Of a stretch of 52,709 nucleotides of DNA, positions 7,146-15,545 are shown in pieces. The DNA comes from an uncultured Schlesneria sp. (GTDB lineage: Bacteria > Planctomycetota > Planctomycetia > Planctomycetales > Planctomycetaceae): the NCBI GenBank assembly GCA_903840265.1, contig CAIMFH010000137.1, positions 1 through 52,709 of the forward strand, written 5' to 3'. The translations under genes and the position numbers were made by a program. The notes below the pieces were generated by a model. It was not told the origin of the DNA. It did not search any database and saw nothing but the letters and a program-made list of their open reading frames with translations. The first letter of the stretch is position 1. Every line of letters starts with the position of its first letter.

Positions 7146-10100
7146 ATGGCATGTTCCCTTGACGGTTGGGTTTGGCCGGCACTGGTGCTGTTATTGGCGG
7201 CCCCTTGCGTCGCAGCGGAGCCTGATCAGGCGGGAGTGGAGTTTTTCGAGACCAAGATTCGTCCGGTCCTGGTGATGCATTGCCAGGAATGCCACAGTTC
7301 GACTTCGAAGTCGCTCAAAGGTGGACTTCAGCTTGATCATCGAGCGGGATTGCTGAGCGGCGGCGATTCGGGACCGGCGATTGTGCCTGAGCAACCCGAC
7401 AACAGCTTGCTGGTGAAGGCCCTGAAATACGACGGCTATGAGATGCCCCCAAAAGGGAAGCTGCCTGCGAATGTGGTGGCCGACTTTGAGCAGTGGGTCA
7501 AGATGGGGGCACCGGACCCTCGCGAAAAGCCTGCCGTCGCCACCTCGACCAAGATGGATTTCGCCGAGGCGAGCAAGCTGTGGTCTTTTCAACCGCCGAA
7601 GCAAACTTCGCCCCCGGCCGTTCAACAGACAGACTGGCCGCAGCGTGACTTGGATAAGTTTGTCCTGGCCGCTTTGGAGCAGCAGCATCTTAAGCCAAGC
7701 GCCCCAGCCGATCGTCGGACGCTGATTCGCCGTGCAACCTTCGATCTGATCGGCCTGCCACCGACTCCTGAAGAAATCGAAGCATTCGTCAATGACATGA
7801 CGCCTCAGGCCTTCGCCACGGTCGTGGATCGATTGCTGAAGTCACCGCACTACGGGGAACGCTGGGGACGGCACTGGCTGGATGTCGCTCGGTATGGCGA
7901 AGATCAAGCTCACACCTTTAAGGCTCGCAACTATCCGCAGGGATATCGGTACCGCGACTGGGTTGTCGACGCTTTGAACCAGGATTTGCCTTATGACCGA
8001 TTCATCTCGGAACAGATTGCGAGTGACTTGCTGGGGAGCCCCAGCGATCCCAAACGGCTCGCGGCGTTGGGACTGTTCGCACTTGGTCCGGTTTACTATC
8101 AGGACAATGGTGAACAGGCGAAGGCTCTGGCTGATGAATGGGACGATCGAGTCGACACGCTGACGCGCGGTGTGCTCGGCCTGACAGTGGCTTGTGCGCG
8201 CTGTCACGATCATAAGTTCGATCCGATCACGACGGCTGATTACTACGGGTTGGCGGGGATTTTTGCGAGTTCCGATTATCAGGAACGACCGATTGTCTCG
8301 CAGGAGGTGCTCGATCAGAAGAGCGTTGCCGAAGCGGCGGCAAAGATGCATCAGCTGCAACTCGATCGCGTGTTGGATGACGAGGCTCGCAAGCTCCGAC
8401 CAACATTGGTGGCTGACATCCCGCAGTATATGACTGCCGCTTGGAAGGCGATCAATCACCAAAAACAAAAGCCGGACGATAAGAAGGTGCTCGCGAAAAT
8501 CGCGAAGGATCAGAAGGTCAGTGAAGTGCTGCTGAAGCGATGGGTCGACCATCTGACCGCAGCACCAGATGTCCAGAAAACGCGACCTTATTTGAACGGC
8601 TGGTCAGAATGGTTCGCGAAACAGGATCTTAAGACAGATCTGTCGAATGATGCTGAGGCCTTGGCGGCAATTCAAAAGTTCGCGGCTGAATTGCAGACTG
8701 TCGTCGAATCGAAGCTGCCTCAACGGGAAGCCCTGTTTGCCGAATTTGGTGAGAACGTCGCGTTTGTTAAAGAGGAAGATCGAGCTGTCGTTGCCGCGGG
8801 TGTGGTTCCATTGGGGAACCTGTTTGATGATTCGGCGACGGTGTCGCTTGGGGCGGCGGTCGTGACTGACAAATTCGGAGCGGCGGCCAGCGACAAGAGC
8901 CTGGGCGTTGAACGCGTTGTCCAAGGTTGGGGCAAGCAGACACGGATCGCAGCGGGACTGGACTTTGAATTCACGCAGCTCGGCAGCGACGGCAGTACGC
9001 ATGGCGGCGTCATTAATGACGGCTGGGATGCATCCGGTGGGATCCGCACTTTGGGTCAAGGATTCCCGTCGAACGCAAAGCGGACCGAGCAAGGGATCGG
9101 GATGCATGCGAATGCCCTGATCACGTTTGATCTCGAACAACTTCGGCAGGCGGGACTGCTCCCTGCGGATCAGCGATTCATTTTTCGAGCGGATCGAGCT
9201 GGTTTGAACGATGACACCTTTGGAAATGGGGGATCGAGTGCCCATCTCGCCGTGATTGTGTCGCGGCCGCATCGCAAGACTGATGTTTACGACGGGATCA
9301 TCGCTGGCTATGTGAATGGCCAACAGGTTCAGATCGCCGAGAACGATCGCGTCTACTACTTCAGCGGCGCGATTCCCGCTCCACTGAAGGCCGATGGAAA
9401 GTTTGCGACATTCGAAGTTCCCGTGCCTGCCGATGCGAAGTATCTGACGCTGGTGAGCACGGGAGCTGGCGGACCGGGCGAGAACACGATCAGCAGCGAT
9501 CACTCGGTCTTTTCGGGAGCTCGACTGGAACAGGATCCGTTGCCTCAGTCGGTCGAGGTCGCGGGGCAACAGTCGTCTGGGCCAACGCGCACGGAAGCGG
9601 AACAACAGCAAGCTCGACAAGATGCGATGTTGCTGTCGGAACTGCTCTACGACCAAGGGCTGCTGGCCCTGCCTGGCAACGAAGCTGACAAGCGACTGCC
9701 CGAAGCTTCAATGCAGCAGTTGAGTCAATTGCGTGGTGAACAGGACCGGTTGAAGAAAGAGGTCGACGCGATTCAGGTCGCGACGGCTCATTCCTTGATG
9801 GACACCAAAGGCCGCGACCTGAAGATCTATCTGCAGGGCAATCCCACTCGGACGGGGGAAGTCGCACCCCGCTCGGTTCCCGCGGTTTTGACCAGCGGCA
9901 AAAAGAAGCCGTTTGATAGCAAAGGGAGTGGTCGCGCCGAACTGGCTGAGGCCATCGCGTCGCGTGAAAATCCGTTGACGGCGCGAGTGATCGTGAACCG
10001 CGTCTGGCGCGGCCATTTTGGATTTGGGCTGGTGCGAACACCCAGCAACTTCGGTCAGCTTGGTGAACGACCGACTCATCCCGAGTTACTAGATACGCTG

Positions 10101-10736
10101 GCCGTGCGATTCATGGAAGCGGGCTGGTCGTTGAAGGCCCTGCATCGTGAAATCATGCTCTCATCGACCTACCAGCAGAATAGTGCCTACCGAACGGACG
10201 CGGCCGAAGTGGATCCCGAAAACAAACTGCTGTGGCGGATGAATCGACAGCGACTTGAAGTGGAACCCTGGCGCGATGCGATGCTGGCGGTGACGGGCGA
10301 ACTCGATCGCACTGTGGGCGGCCCACCGATCAATCTGGGGTCGGGCAGCAATCATCGCCGCACGGTGTATGCGTTCATCAGCCGCCATGAACTGAATGAA
10401 TTGCTACGATTGTTTGACTTCCCCGATCCGAACATCACCAGTGATCGGCGGAGTGTGACAACGGTTCCCTTGCAACAACTGTTTGTGTTGAACAGCGATT
10501 TTATGACTCAGCGAGCGAAAGCGTTGGCTTCGAAGTTGAATGCTAATAAAGAGGCGACGGACGAGAGCCGGATTCAGCAGGCGTTCGTGTGGCTGTATGC
10601 TCGGCCGCCGAGTGATGACGAGCTGAAGTTGGGGCTGTCGTTTTTGAGCTCCGCCACGCCTGAGAAGCAGATGTCCGCGTGGGAGCAGTATGCTTTGGCA
10701 TTGTTGGGTACGAACGAGTTTTCTTTTGTCGATTGA
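7146..10736 (+). CDS. Planctomycete cytochrome c / DUF1549 / NPCBM-like / DUF1553 secreted protein
   Basis: A 1196-aa exported protein. A signal peptide (ALVLLLAAPCVAA) is followed by PSCyt1 with a haem c motif C46-Q-E-C49-H50 and the distal methionine-containing YEMPPKGKLP. DUF1549 (PSCyt2) spans about 165-390 and holds a second C-A-R-C-H motif near residues 350-354 (ACARCHDHKFDPI). A central insertion, about 585-800, resembles an NPCBM-type carbohydrate-binding module (GIGMHANALITFDL ... YLTLVSTGAGGPGENTISSD). DUF1553 (PSD1) fills the C-terminus (TARVIVNRVWRGHFG, ERPTHPELLD). Members of this family are plentiful in planctomycetes and paired with DUF1501 proteins; a role in oxidative polysaccharide breakdown has been proposed but not proven. 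No strong SD precedes ATG 7146. The partner gene follows after 197 bases. Confidence 0.93.
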   Translation: MACSLDGWVWPALVLLLAAPCVAAEPDQAGVEFFETKIRPVLVMHCQECHSSTSKSLKGGLQLDHRAGLLSGGDSGPAIVPEQPDNSLLVKALKYDGYEMPPKGKLPANVVADFEQWVKMGAPDPREKPAVATSTKMDFAEASKLWSFQPPKQTSPPAVQQTDWPQRDLDKFVLAALEQQHLKPSAPADRRTLIRRATFDLIGLPPTPEEIEAFVNDMTPQAFATVVDRLLKSPHYGERWGRHWLDVARYGEDQAHTFKARNYPQGYRYRDWVVDALNQDLPYDRFISEQIASDLLGSPSDPKRLAALGLFALGPVYYQDNGEQAKALADEWDDRVDTLTRGVLGLTVACARCHDHKFDPITTADYYGLAGIFASSDYQERPIVSQEVLDQKSVAEAAAKMHQLQLDRVLDDEARKLRPTLVADIPQYMTAAWKAINHQKQKPDDKKVLAKIAKDQKVSEVLLKRWVDHLTAAPDVQKTRPYLNGWSEWFAKQDLKTDLSNDAEALAAIQKFAAELQTVVESKLPQREALFAEFGENVAFVKEEDRAVVAAGVVPLGNLFDDSATVSLGAAVVTDKFGAAASDKSLGVERVVQGWGKQTRIAAGLDFEFTQLGSDGSTHGGVINDGWDASGGIRTLGQGFPSNAKRTEQGIGMHANALITFDLEQLRQAGLLPADQRFIFRADRAGLNDDTFGNGGSSAHLAVIVSRPHRKTDVYDGIIAGYVNGQQVQIAENDRVYYFSGAIPAPLKADGKFATFEVPVPADAKYLTLVSTGAGGPGENTISSDHSVFSGARLEQDPLPQSVEVAGQQSSGPTRTEAEQQQARQDAMLLSELLYDQGLLALPGNEADKRLPEASMQQLSQLRGEQDRLKKEVDAIQVATAHSLMDTKGRDLKIYLQGNPTRTGEVAPRSVPAVLTSGKKKPFDSKGSGRAELAEAIASRENPLTARVIVNRVWRGHFGFGLVRTPSNFGQLGERPTHPELLDTLAVRFMEAGWSLKALHREIMLSSTYQQNSAYRTDAAEVDPENKLLWRMNRQRLEVEPWRDAMLAVTGELDRTVGGPPINLGSGSNHRRTVYAFISRHELNELLRLFDFPDPNITSDRRSVTTVPLQQLFVLNSDFMTQRAKALASKLNANKEATDESRIQQAFVWLYARPPSDDELKLGLSFLSSATPEKQMSAWEQYALALLGTNEFSFVD

Positions 10737-10762
10737 GATTAATGCAGACGGCACTCGGAAGG

Positions 10763-10898
10763 ACTTTTAAGTAACCTTCTCGCTCCGCGAGAAGCAAGCC
10801 GATGAACGCAACGCCGTGATCGCCATCCTGAGCCGATTCATCAGGGTGTGCGGATTTGCGGATGGCTTTCTTCTCGGAGCGAGAAGGCTACTTAAAGG
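10763..10898. repeat. Long imperfect inverted repeat between the PSCyt and DUF1501 genes
   Basis: The left end contains CTTCTCGC-TCC-GCGAGAAG (10776-10794), itself a perfect hairpin. The right end contains CTTCTCG-GAG-CGAGAAG (10870-10886) flanked by CTACTTAAAG, the complement of CTTTTAAGTAA at the left end. Inner segments (AAGCCGATGAA / TTCATC...GGCTT) also pair partly. In the mRNA this would fold as one large structure between two co-directional genes. Confidence 0.75.
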
Positions 10899-10902
10899 GA
10901 GA

Positions 10903-10931
10903 CACGGCACACGGAGTGTGCCTTCTACATT
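10903..10931. repeat. Family B palindrome, copy 1
   Basis: CACGGCACACGGAGTGTGCC then TTCTACATT; the core GGCACAC-GGA-GTGTGCC is a perfect 7-bp hairpin. It differs at one base from the copy at 14931-14959. It ends two bases before the first possible ATG of the DUF1501 gene. Confidence 0.85.
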
Positions 10932-10933
10932 GA

Positions 10934-12352
10934 ATGCGAAAACAAGCCATGAATAATCCAATGATCGTTCACCAATCCTGGAGTCCCACTTCAATGCTGT
11001 CGCGCCGAGAGATGCTCCGTCGAACCGGGACTGGATTCGGCATGCTGGGACTCGGTAGCCTGCTGGCCGAGCAATCGGCTCGGGCTGGCTTGGCGACGGT
11101 TGATTCGAGCAATCCGCTGGCTCCTCGGGCTCCGCACTTTGAACCCAAAGCGAAGCGAGTGATTTTCCTGTTCATGAATGGGGGGCCATCACATGTCGAT
11201 ACGTTCGACTACAAGCCGGCATTGAAAGAGCAGGAAGGGAAATCGGGGCCGGGTGGCAAGTTCATGCCGTCCCCGTTCAAGTTTGCCAAGTACGGCGAGA
11301 GCGGGATTGAGATGAGCGAGTTGTATCCTCATCTGTCGAATTGCGCTGATGATCTGTGTGTGATTCGTTCCATGCACACGACGACTCCGAATCATGAACC
11401 TGGTTTATTCATGATGAACAGTGGTTCGCAACAACCGATCAGGCCGAGCCTGGGGTCGTGGCTGACCTACGGTTTGGGAAGCGAGAATCAGAACCTGCCC
11501 GGTTATGTCGTGCTCTGTCCCGGCAAGCCGGTTGTTGGGCCCGCTTTGTGGGGCAACAGCTTTTTGCCGGGGATCTACCAGGGAACGCATATCAATAACT
11601 CGAAGATCGATCCCCGGCAGGTGATTGGGCACCTTAACAACAAGCATCTGACAACGCCAGAACAACGCAAGGTCCTGGATGTCTTGCAGGCGATGAATGA
11701 AAAACATCTGACGGCGCGCGGACAGGACATTGAGCTGGAAGCGAGGATTGCGTCACTGGAGATGGCGTTTCGGATGCAGTTCGAAGCTCAGGACGCATTC
11801 GATGTCAGCTTGGAATCGGCGGCAACTCGAACTGCCTATGGCGAGGGTGAGTTCGCCAACGGCTGCCTGATCGCTCGGCGGCTGGTCGAACGCGGCGTCC
11901 GCATGGTGCAACTGTACTACGGAGCGGGCCAGCCGTGGGATGCTCATGGCGACATCATGGATCACAAGCGGGATGCCGGGAAAAGTGATCAGCCGATTGC
12001 GGCGCTACTGCAAGACCTGAAGTCGCGAGGAATGCTCGACGAGACGCTCATTCTGTGGGGTGGTGAGTTTGGACGGACCCCGGCAGCTCAGGGGTCAAAA
12101 GGGCGTGACCACCACCACACCGGCTTCACCGTCTGGATGGCGGGCGGGGGAGTGAAGGGGGGCCTGACCTATGGAGCCACGGACGAAGTTGGTGTGAATG
12201 CAGTCGAGAATCGGATGGATGTGCATGACCTGCATGCGACGATCCTGCATCTGATGGGGCTCGATCATACGAAGCTGACGTATCGTTATAGTGGTCGCGA
12301 TTTCCGATTGACTGATGTGCATGGATCGGTGGCGACGAGTATTCTTGCTTGA
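10934..12352 (+). CDS. DUF1501 protein, Tat-exported
   Basis: A 472-aa protein with a Tat signal (SRREMLRRTGTGFGMLGLGS) followed by the DUF1501 core: FLFMNGGPSHVDTFDYKP, MHTTTPNHEPGLFMMNSGS, WDAHGDIMDHK, LWGGEFGRTP and GRDHHHTGF. DUF1501 belongs to the alkaline-phosphatase/sulfatase-like superfamily and its conserved Asp/His residues are present, but its substrate is not established. In planctomycetes it is almost always encoded next to a PSCyt1/DUF1549/DUF1553 protein, as here, which suggests a shared periplasmic pathway. The start is uncertain: ATG 10934 or ATG 10949, neither with a good SD. The first lies immediately after a family B repeat. Confidence 0.93.
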   Translation: MRKQAMNNPMIVHQSWSPTSMLSRREMLRRTGTGFGMLGLGSLLAEQSARAGLATVDSSNPLAPRAPHFEPKAKRVIFLFMNGGPSHVDTFDYKPALKEQEGKSGPGGKFMPSPFKFAKYGESGIEMSELYPHLSNCADDLCVIRSMHTTTPNHEPGLFMMNSGSQQPIRPSLGSWLTYGLGSENQNLPGYVVLCPGKPVVGPALWGNSFLPGIYQGTHINNSKIDPRQVIGHLNNKHLTTPEQRKVLDVLQAMNEKHLTARGQDIELEARIASLEMAFRMQFEAQDAFDVSLESAATRTAYGEGEFANGCLIARRLVERGVRMVQLYYGAGQPWDAHGDIMDHKRDAGKSDQPIAALLQDLKSRGMLDETLILWGGEFGRTPAAQGSKGRDHHHTGFTVWMAGGGVKGGLTYGATDEVGVNAVENRMDVHDLHATILHLMGLDHTKLTYRYSGRDFRLTDVHGSVATSILA

Positions 12353-12364
12353 TTCTTCACTACG

Positions 12365-12772
12365 GTGGATACTTCAGGGATGAGTTCACGTCAGGTCGAC
12401 CGGCCAGCGTCTTCCATTGAGGACCAGCAGCGCGATCGCGAGGCTGCCAGGGAATCCGGAATTGCAGAGCAGAAGGCGGTACACGTCGCGATCATGACGA
12501 TCGCTTTGCCCTGTGCAGTATCAGGCCTCTTGTGGACACTCAGCTACTCGCAACCAGCGGTACCTCATCTGGCGGCATTTGTCTTGATGCCAACGCTTGG
12601 ATCGATGATGGCGGGAAGCATTATCGGATGGGTCGCCCATCGCCTCTTTTGGCGAAAGACTCGGCTTCCGCTCCACTACTACGTGGCGATTGCGATGGCC
12701 TTAGTCGTCGATTTGACGCTGTTTGGGTGGATGCAGGTCTACTTGAGTTCCTTGGAAGAATGCTCACGATGA
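12365..12772 (+). CDS. Small hypothetical membrane protein
   Basis: A 135-aa frame beginning 12 bases after the DUF1501 stop. The N-terminal 35 residues are polar (SIEDQQRDREAARESG). Three hydrophobic segments follow: IMTIALPCAVSGLLWTL, FVLMPTLGSMMAGSIIGW and YYVAIAMALVVDLTLFGW. The first codon is GTG 12365; ATG 12380 (MSSRQVDRPA) is an alternative. Neither has a convincing SD, so translational coupling to the upstream gene is possible. I recognise no family. The close spacing suggests co-transcription with DUF1501. Confidence 0.6.
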   Translation: MDTSGMSSRQVDRPASSIEDQQRDREAARESGIAEQKAVHVAIMTIALPCAVSGLLWTLSYSQPAVPHLAAFVLMPTLGSMMAGSIIGWVAHRLFWRKTRLPLHYYVAIAMALVVDLTLFGWMQVYLSSLEECSR

Positions 12773-12790
12773 GGGGCTGACACCCGAGGA

Positions 12791-12828
12791 GAAGAGGCCA
12801 GGGGGCTTACGCCGCCCCGCTCAGAAGA
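12791..12828. repeat. Dispersed intergenic repeat, family C, copy 2
   Basis: GAAGAGGCCAGGGGGCTTAC followed by GCCGCCCCGCTCAGAAGA; the counterpart of 1251-1297, lacking its 10-base insertion. Confidence 0.7.
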
Positions 12829-12948
12829 GTTCGGTGGGAGCTGAGGCCGCTTCGGGCCGGACGGTGAAACTGCCGTTGGGATCGGCTATCCTCGTCGGTT
12901 GCTGCTTCAAGATATTTTTTGCTTTGATTGACCTGATTCGATATCCGC

Positions 12949-13857
12949 ATGGCCGTTCGCCCCGCCAAATCGCTTTCCGACCCGACTGCACTCGCCAAGT
13001 TTGGCGGGTTGGAGGTGGTGGCGAAGCTGTTGGTGGAGGGGTACATGATTGGGCAGCACAAGAGTCCCTTCAAAGGATCGTCGGTCGAGTTCGTCGAGCA
13101 TCGGCAGTATTACCCTGGCGATGAAATCAAGCATATCGACTGGCGGGCTTATGGTAAGACCGGGCACTACTACATCAAGGAATACGAAGAGGAAACGAAC
13201 CTGCGGGCGTATCTGATCGTCGATTGCTCGGGGAGCATGGCTTACCGCGGCGAGACGATTTCGAAGTTCGACTATGCACGGCAACTGGCCGCGGCGTTGG
13301 CGTATTTGCTGCTGGCTCAACGGGATGCCTGTGGCTTGATTACGTTCGATACGAAGATTGCGGATCGACATGAACCGTCGACGAATCGGCAGTCGTTTCA
13401 ACAGATCATCAATCTGCTGGAAGCTCGGAAGCCGGGGAAAGAGACTCAGTTGTCGGAGGTCTTTCCACAGATCCTGCCGTCGCTGAAGAAGCGTAGCCTG
13501 ATCTTTATGATCAGCGATTGCTTTGATCGGATCGAGCCCCTGGTGGCGGCCTTGAAGTTGTTTCGGGCGGCTCGGCATGAGGTGGTGTTGTTTCAAGTGG
13601 TTGCTCCGGAAGAGGAAGACTTTCCCTTTAAGCATCCGACGGAATTTCGTAACCTCGAACGTGCTGGCCACCAGATCCTCGCGGATCCCTATCGGTTACG
13701 TAAGCAGTACCTCGACAAGTACCAGCAGTTCTGTCAGGAACTTGCCAAGCAAAGCGGGAACTGCGGGGTCGACTATTTGAAGTTGCGGACCGACGAGCCC
13801 TACGAAAAAGCGTTGGGGGCGTTCCTCGATCGGCGAGTCCGCAATACCGGCCGTTAA
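12949..13857 (+). CDS. DUF58 / vWA-like protein
   Basis: A 302-aa protein with the DUF58 signature FVEHRQYYPGDEIKHIDWRA, then YYIKEYEEETNLRAYLIVD, and a von Willebrand A-type MIDAS motif DCSGSM. A second MIDAS-like region is MISDCFDRIEPL. DUF58 proteins usually sit next to a MoxR AAA+ ATPase and BatA/BatB-like vWA proteins and are thought to work with MoxR in chaperone-like maturation or envelope stress. Here no MoxR gene is adjacent within the window. The ATG at 12949 has no strong SD. The family call is secure; the cellular role is not. Confidence 0.92.
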   Translation: MAVRPAKSLSDPTALAKFGGLEVVAKLLVEGYMIGQHKSPFKGSSVEFVEHRQYYPGDEIKHIDWRAYGKTGHYYIKEYEEETNLRAYLIVDCSGSMAYRGETISKFDYARQLAAALAYLLLAQRDACGLITFDTKIADRHEPSTNRQSFQQIINLLEARKPGKETQLSEVFPQILPSLKKRSLIFMISDCFDRIEPLVAALKLFRAARHEVVLFQVVAPEEEDFPFKHPTEFRNLERAGHQILADPYRLRKQYLDKYQQFCQELAKQSGNCGVDYLKLRTDEPYEKALGAFLDRRVRNTGR

Positions 13858-13902
13858 CGAATCGGTACCGGATGATGTTGTCTTTTGAGTTTGGATCGTC
13901 GA

Positions 13903-14862
13903 ATGCGCATTGGTTCCGTCGCGGTTTCGCACCCCATCACTTTGGCTCCGATGGAGGAGCACACCAATTATCCGTTTCGATTGATCTGCAAACAACTCGG
14001 CGCCAGCCTCGTTTGTGGTGAGCGTGTTGATGCTTGCGATGTCGCGAAGCGGGACCGCCGTGCGATCAAGCTGCTGCATACGTCGCCGACCGAGCGGCCC
14101 TCGGTCGGTCAGATCAGCGGTAATGACCCGAAAATCCTCGCCGAAGCAGCGAAGGTTGTGGCTGAGCAAGGGTTCTCGATCGTCGACTTGAACTTCGAAT
14201 GTCCGATCCGTCGCTTGATTGGACGCGGAGAAGGGGGAGCCCTGATGGCCGATCCCCCTGCCATCGCCAGACTGGTTGAAGCGGTGGTGCGTGCGGTCGA
14301 TATTCCTGTCACGCTGAAGATCCGCTCTGGTCCCGATGCCGAGCGAGAGACGGCGGTCGAGATTGCGCAGTTGGCAGAGCGAGCGGGGGCGGCGGCCGTG
14401 GATGTGCATGCTCGCAGTGTGGCTCAGTCGTATGTCGGGGGGCCGGACTGGTCGGTGGTGACTCGCGTGAAGCAGGCGGTGCAGATTCCAGTGATGGGGA
14501 GCGGCGGGGTTCGTGAAGCGGTCGATGCCATTCGCTTTCTGAAAGAGACCGGTGCTGACGGAGTGGCCATTGGACGAGGATGCCTGGGAAACCCGTGGAT
14601 CTTTCAGCAGGCGCGGTCTCTGGTCACCGGTGGTGCGACGGTGGCTTCGCCAAACTTGGGTGAGAGGGCTCGGGTGCTGTTGCAGTTGGTCGCCAGTGAG
14701 TTTGACTTCTACGGCAATCATCTGGCGCTGAAGCGACTACCGCGAGTGGCATGTTACTTTGCGAAAGCGTTGCCGGACTTTGCTTCTTTTCGTGAAGCGG
14801 TTCAGAAGGTGAAGAACGAGCAGGAGTTTAAGAGGTTGGTGCGAGAGCACTTCGTGGGGTAG
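13903..14862 (+). CDS. Divergent tRNA-dihydrouridine synthase (Dus family)
   Basis: A TIM-barrel flavoenzyme that would reduce uridine to dihydrouridine in tRNA using FMN and NADPH. Evidence is the N-terminal PITLAPMEEHTNYPFRLICK (usual form APMAGVTDxxFR), catalytic-Cys motif DLNFECPIRR (usual DINxGCPxxK), GGALM, TLKIRSG, VHARSVAQSYVGGPDW, IPVMGSGGV and GVAIGRGCLGNPWIF. The catalytic Cys is kept, but the conserved Gly before it is Glu and AGVTD is EEHTN, so this is an unusual subgroup. ATG 13903 fits the family N-terminus best; a TTG six codons upstream (13885) is the other option. It lies about 45 bases after the DUF58 gene on the same strand and may be co-transcribed. Confidence 0.9.
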   Translation: MRIGSVAVSHPITLAPMEEHTNYPFRLICKQLGASLVCGERVDACDVAKRDRRAIKLLHTSPTERPSVGQISGNDPKILAEAAKVVAEQGFSIVDLNFECPIRRLIGRGEGGALMADPPAIARLVEAVVRAVDIPVTLKIRSGPDAERETAVEIAQLAERAGAAAVDVHARSVAQSYVGGPDWSVVTRVKQAVQIPVMGSGGVREAVDAIRFLKETGADGVAIGRGCLGNPWIFQQARSLVTGGATVASPNLGERARVLLQLVASEFDFYGNHLALKRLPRVACYFAKALPDFASFREAVQKVKNEQEFKRLVREHFVG

Positions 14863-14930
14863 GGGGTGGGCCAAGCGAGTCAACGTCTGCCGCCCCGAGG
14901 GGATTGGAAAACAAAGCAATCGAGAACAGC

Positions 14931-14959
14931 CACGGCACACGGAGTGTGCCTACTACATT
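14931..14959. repeat. Family B palindrome, copy 2, overlapping a stop codon
   Basis: CACGGCACACGGAGTGTGCC then TACTACATT, one base different from 10903-10931. Its right end overlaps the last two codons and supplies the TAG stop (14953-14955, minus strand) of the LigD-N-like gene. Confidence 0.85.
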
Positions 14960-15300
14960 AGTTGGCGATGCCATTGCCACGATCCATTTTCGTTTTGCAA
15001 CATCGTGACTTCGCCAATTATCTGTTGCCCGTGGAGCATCACGACGACTTTTTCGGGCTGATCGGATAGCAGATCGAATGTCCCGTAGTCCCAGCGTGTC
15101 ACGTTGCCGCGATCACCGCTGACGGGGCCTTCGTAGTCGAGGTAGTGGATCCGATGGTCTGGGAGTGGCTCGGCGGGGATCTGGCTGGCCGCGTCTGGGC
15201 TTTGCAACAAACGCCATGTCCAACAGGTGGAACCTTGTTCCAGTAGGAAATCCCAGTGGAGAAACGGGTGGTCGTGAATCAGGATCGCAAATCGTGGCAT
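14953..15300 (-). CDS. Stand-alone LigD-type 3'-phosphoesterase domain protein
   Basis: A 115-aa protein matching the DNA ligase D N-terminal phosphoesterase domain. The metal-site signature is H9-x5-H15-x-D17 (HDHPFLHWDFLLEQG), followed by TWRLLQSPDA, DHRIHYLDYEGPV, RWDYGTFDLL and LHGQQIIGEVTML. In LigD this domain removes 3'-phosphates or ribonucleotides to heal ends before non-homologous joining. Free-standing copies exist in many bacteria and archaea. No ku or ligase gene is nearby, so it probably acts alone in 3'-end repair or has diverged. It is shorter than the LigD domain (about 150 aa). Its final codon and stop lie in a dispersed repeat, suggesting the 3' end was reshaped by repeat insertion. 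Confidence 0.82.
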   Translation of the reverse strand: MPRFAILIHDHPFLHWDFLLEQGSTCWTWRLLQSPDAASQIPAEPLPDHRIHYLDYEGPVSGDRGNVTRWDYGTFDLLSDQPEKVVVMLHGQQIIGEVTMLQNENGSWQWHRQLM

Positions 15301-15456
15301 AGTGACCGTTCAGACTAGTCAGATCGATCGACGCTCGCCAATGATTGTTCTGAAATCATTTCTGGGTTCTGGTTTCCGTCAGTCGATCAACGACGCGTCA
15401 GAATGTCGTATTGCCGGTTTTTGACGAAAACAGGAGCCGAAAATCCGGTTTGGTCA

Positions 15457-15471
15457 CCTGATTTAATCAGG
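15457..15471. promoter_or_regulatory. Palindrome upstream of the glnA promoter
   Basis: CCTGATT-T-AATCAGG, a perfect 7-bp dyad with one central base, 12 bases upstream of the -24 element. It may be a regulator-binding site. It does not match the NtrC consensus, and the position is close to the promoter for a classical enhancer. Confidence 0.4.
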
Positions 15472-15483
15472 CCGCTTGCCCGG

Positions 15484-15499
15484 TGGTACTGTGTTTGCA
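15484..15499 (+). promoter_or_regulatory. Sigma-54 (RpoN) promoter of glnA
   Basis: TGGTACTGTGTTTGCA matches the -24/-12 consensus TGGCAC-N5-TTGCA: GG at 15485-15486 and GC at 15497-15498 are separated by exactly 10 bases, as required. Transcription would start near 15510, leaving a leader of about 36 bases before ATG 15546. A GTG at 15483 that opens a longer frame lies inside this promoter and so cannot be the start. glnA is a classical RpoN/NtrC-dependent gene. Confidence 0.75.
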
Positions 15500-15545
15500 T
15501 ATCGTGGGTCAGAACCACACCCTGACCGCATCCTTTGTGCGCCCA

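Noticed and set aside
8604-9656. 350-codon antisense frame inside the PSCyt gene
   Set aside because: Same cause; no recognisable motif, and it lies wholly inside a conserved multi-domain protein gene.
13696-14721. 341-codon antisense frame over the Dus gene
   Set aside because: Dus motifs on the plus strand are clear; the antisense frame is His/Arg-rich with no domain.
15483-15545. GTG start extending glnA by 21 codons
   Set aside because: The extension overlaps the sigma-54 promoter and is not part of the family N-terminus.
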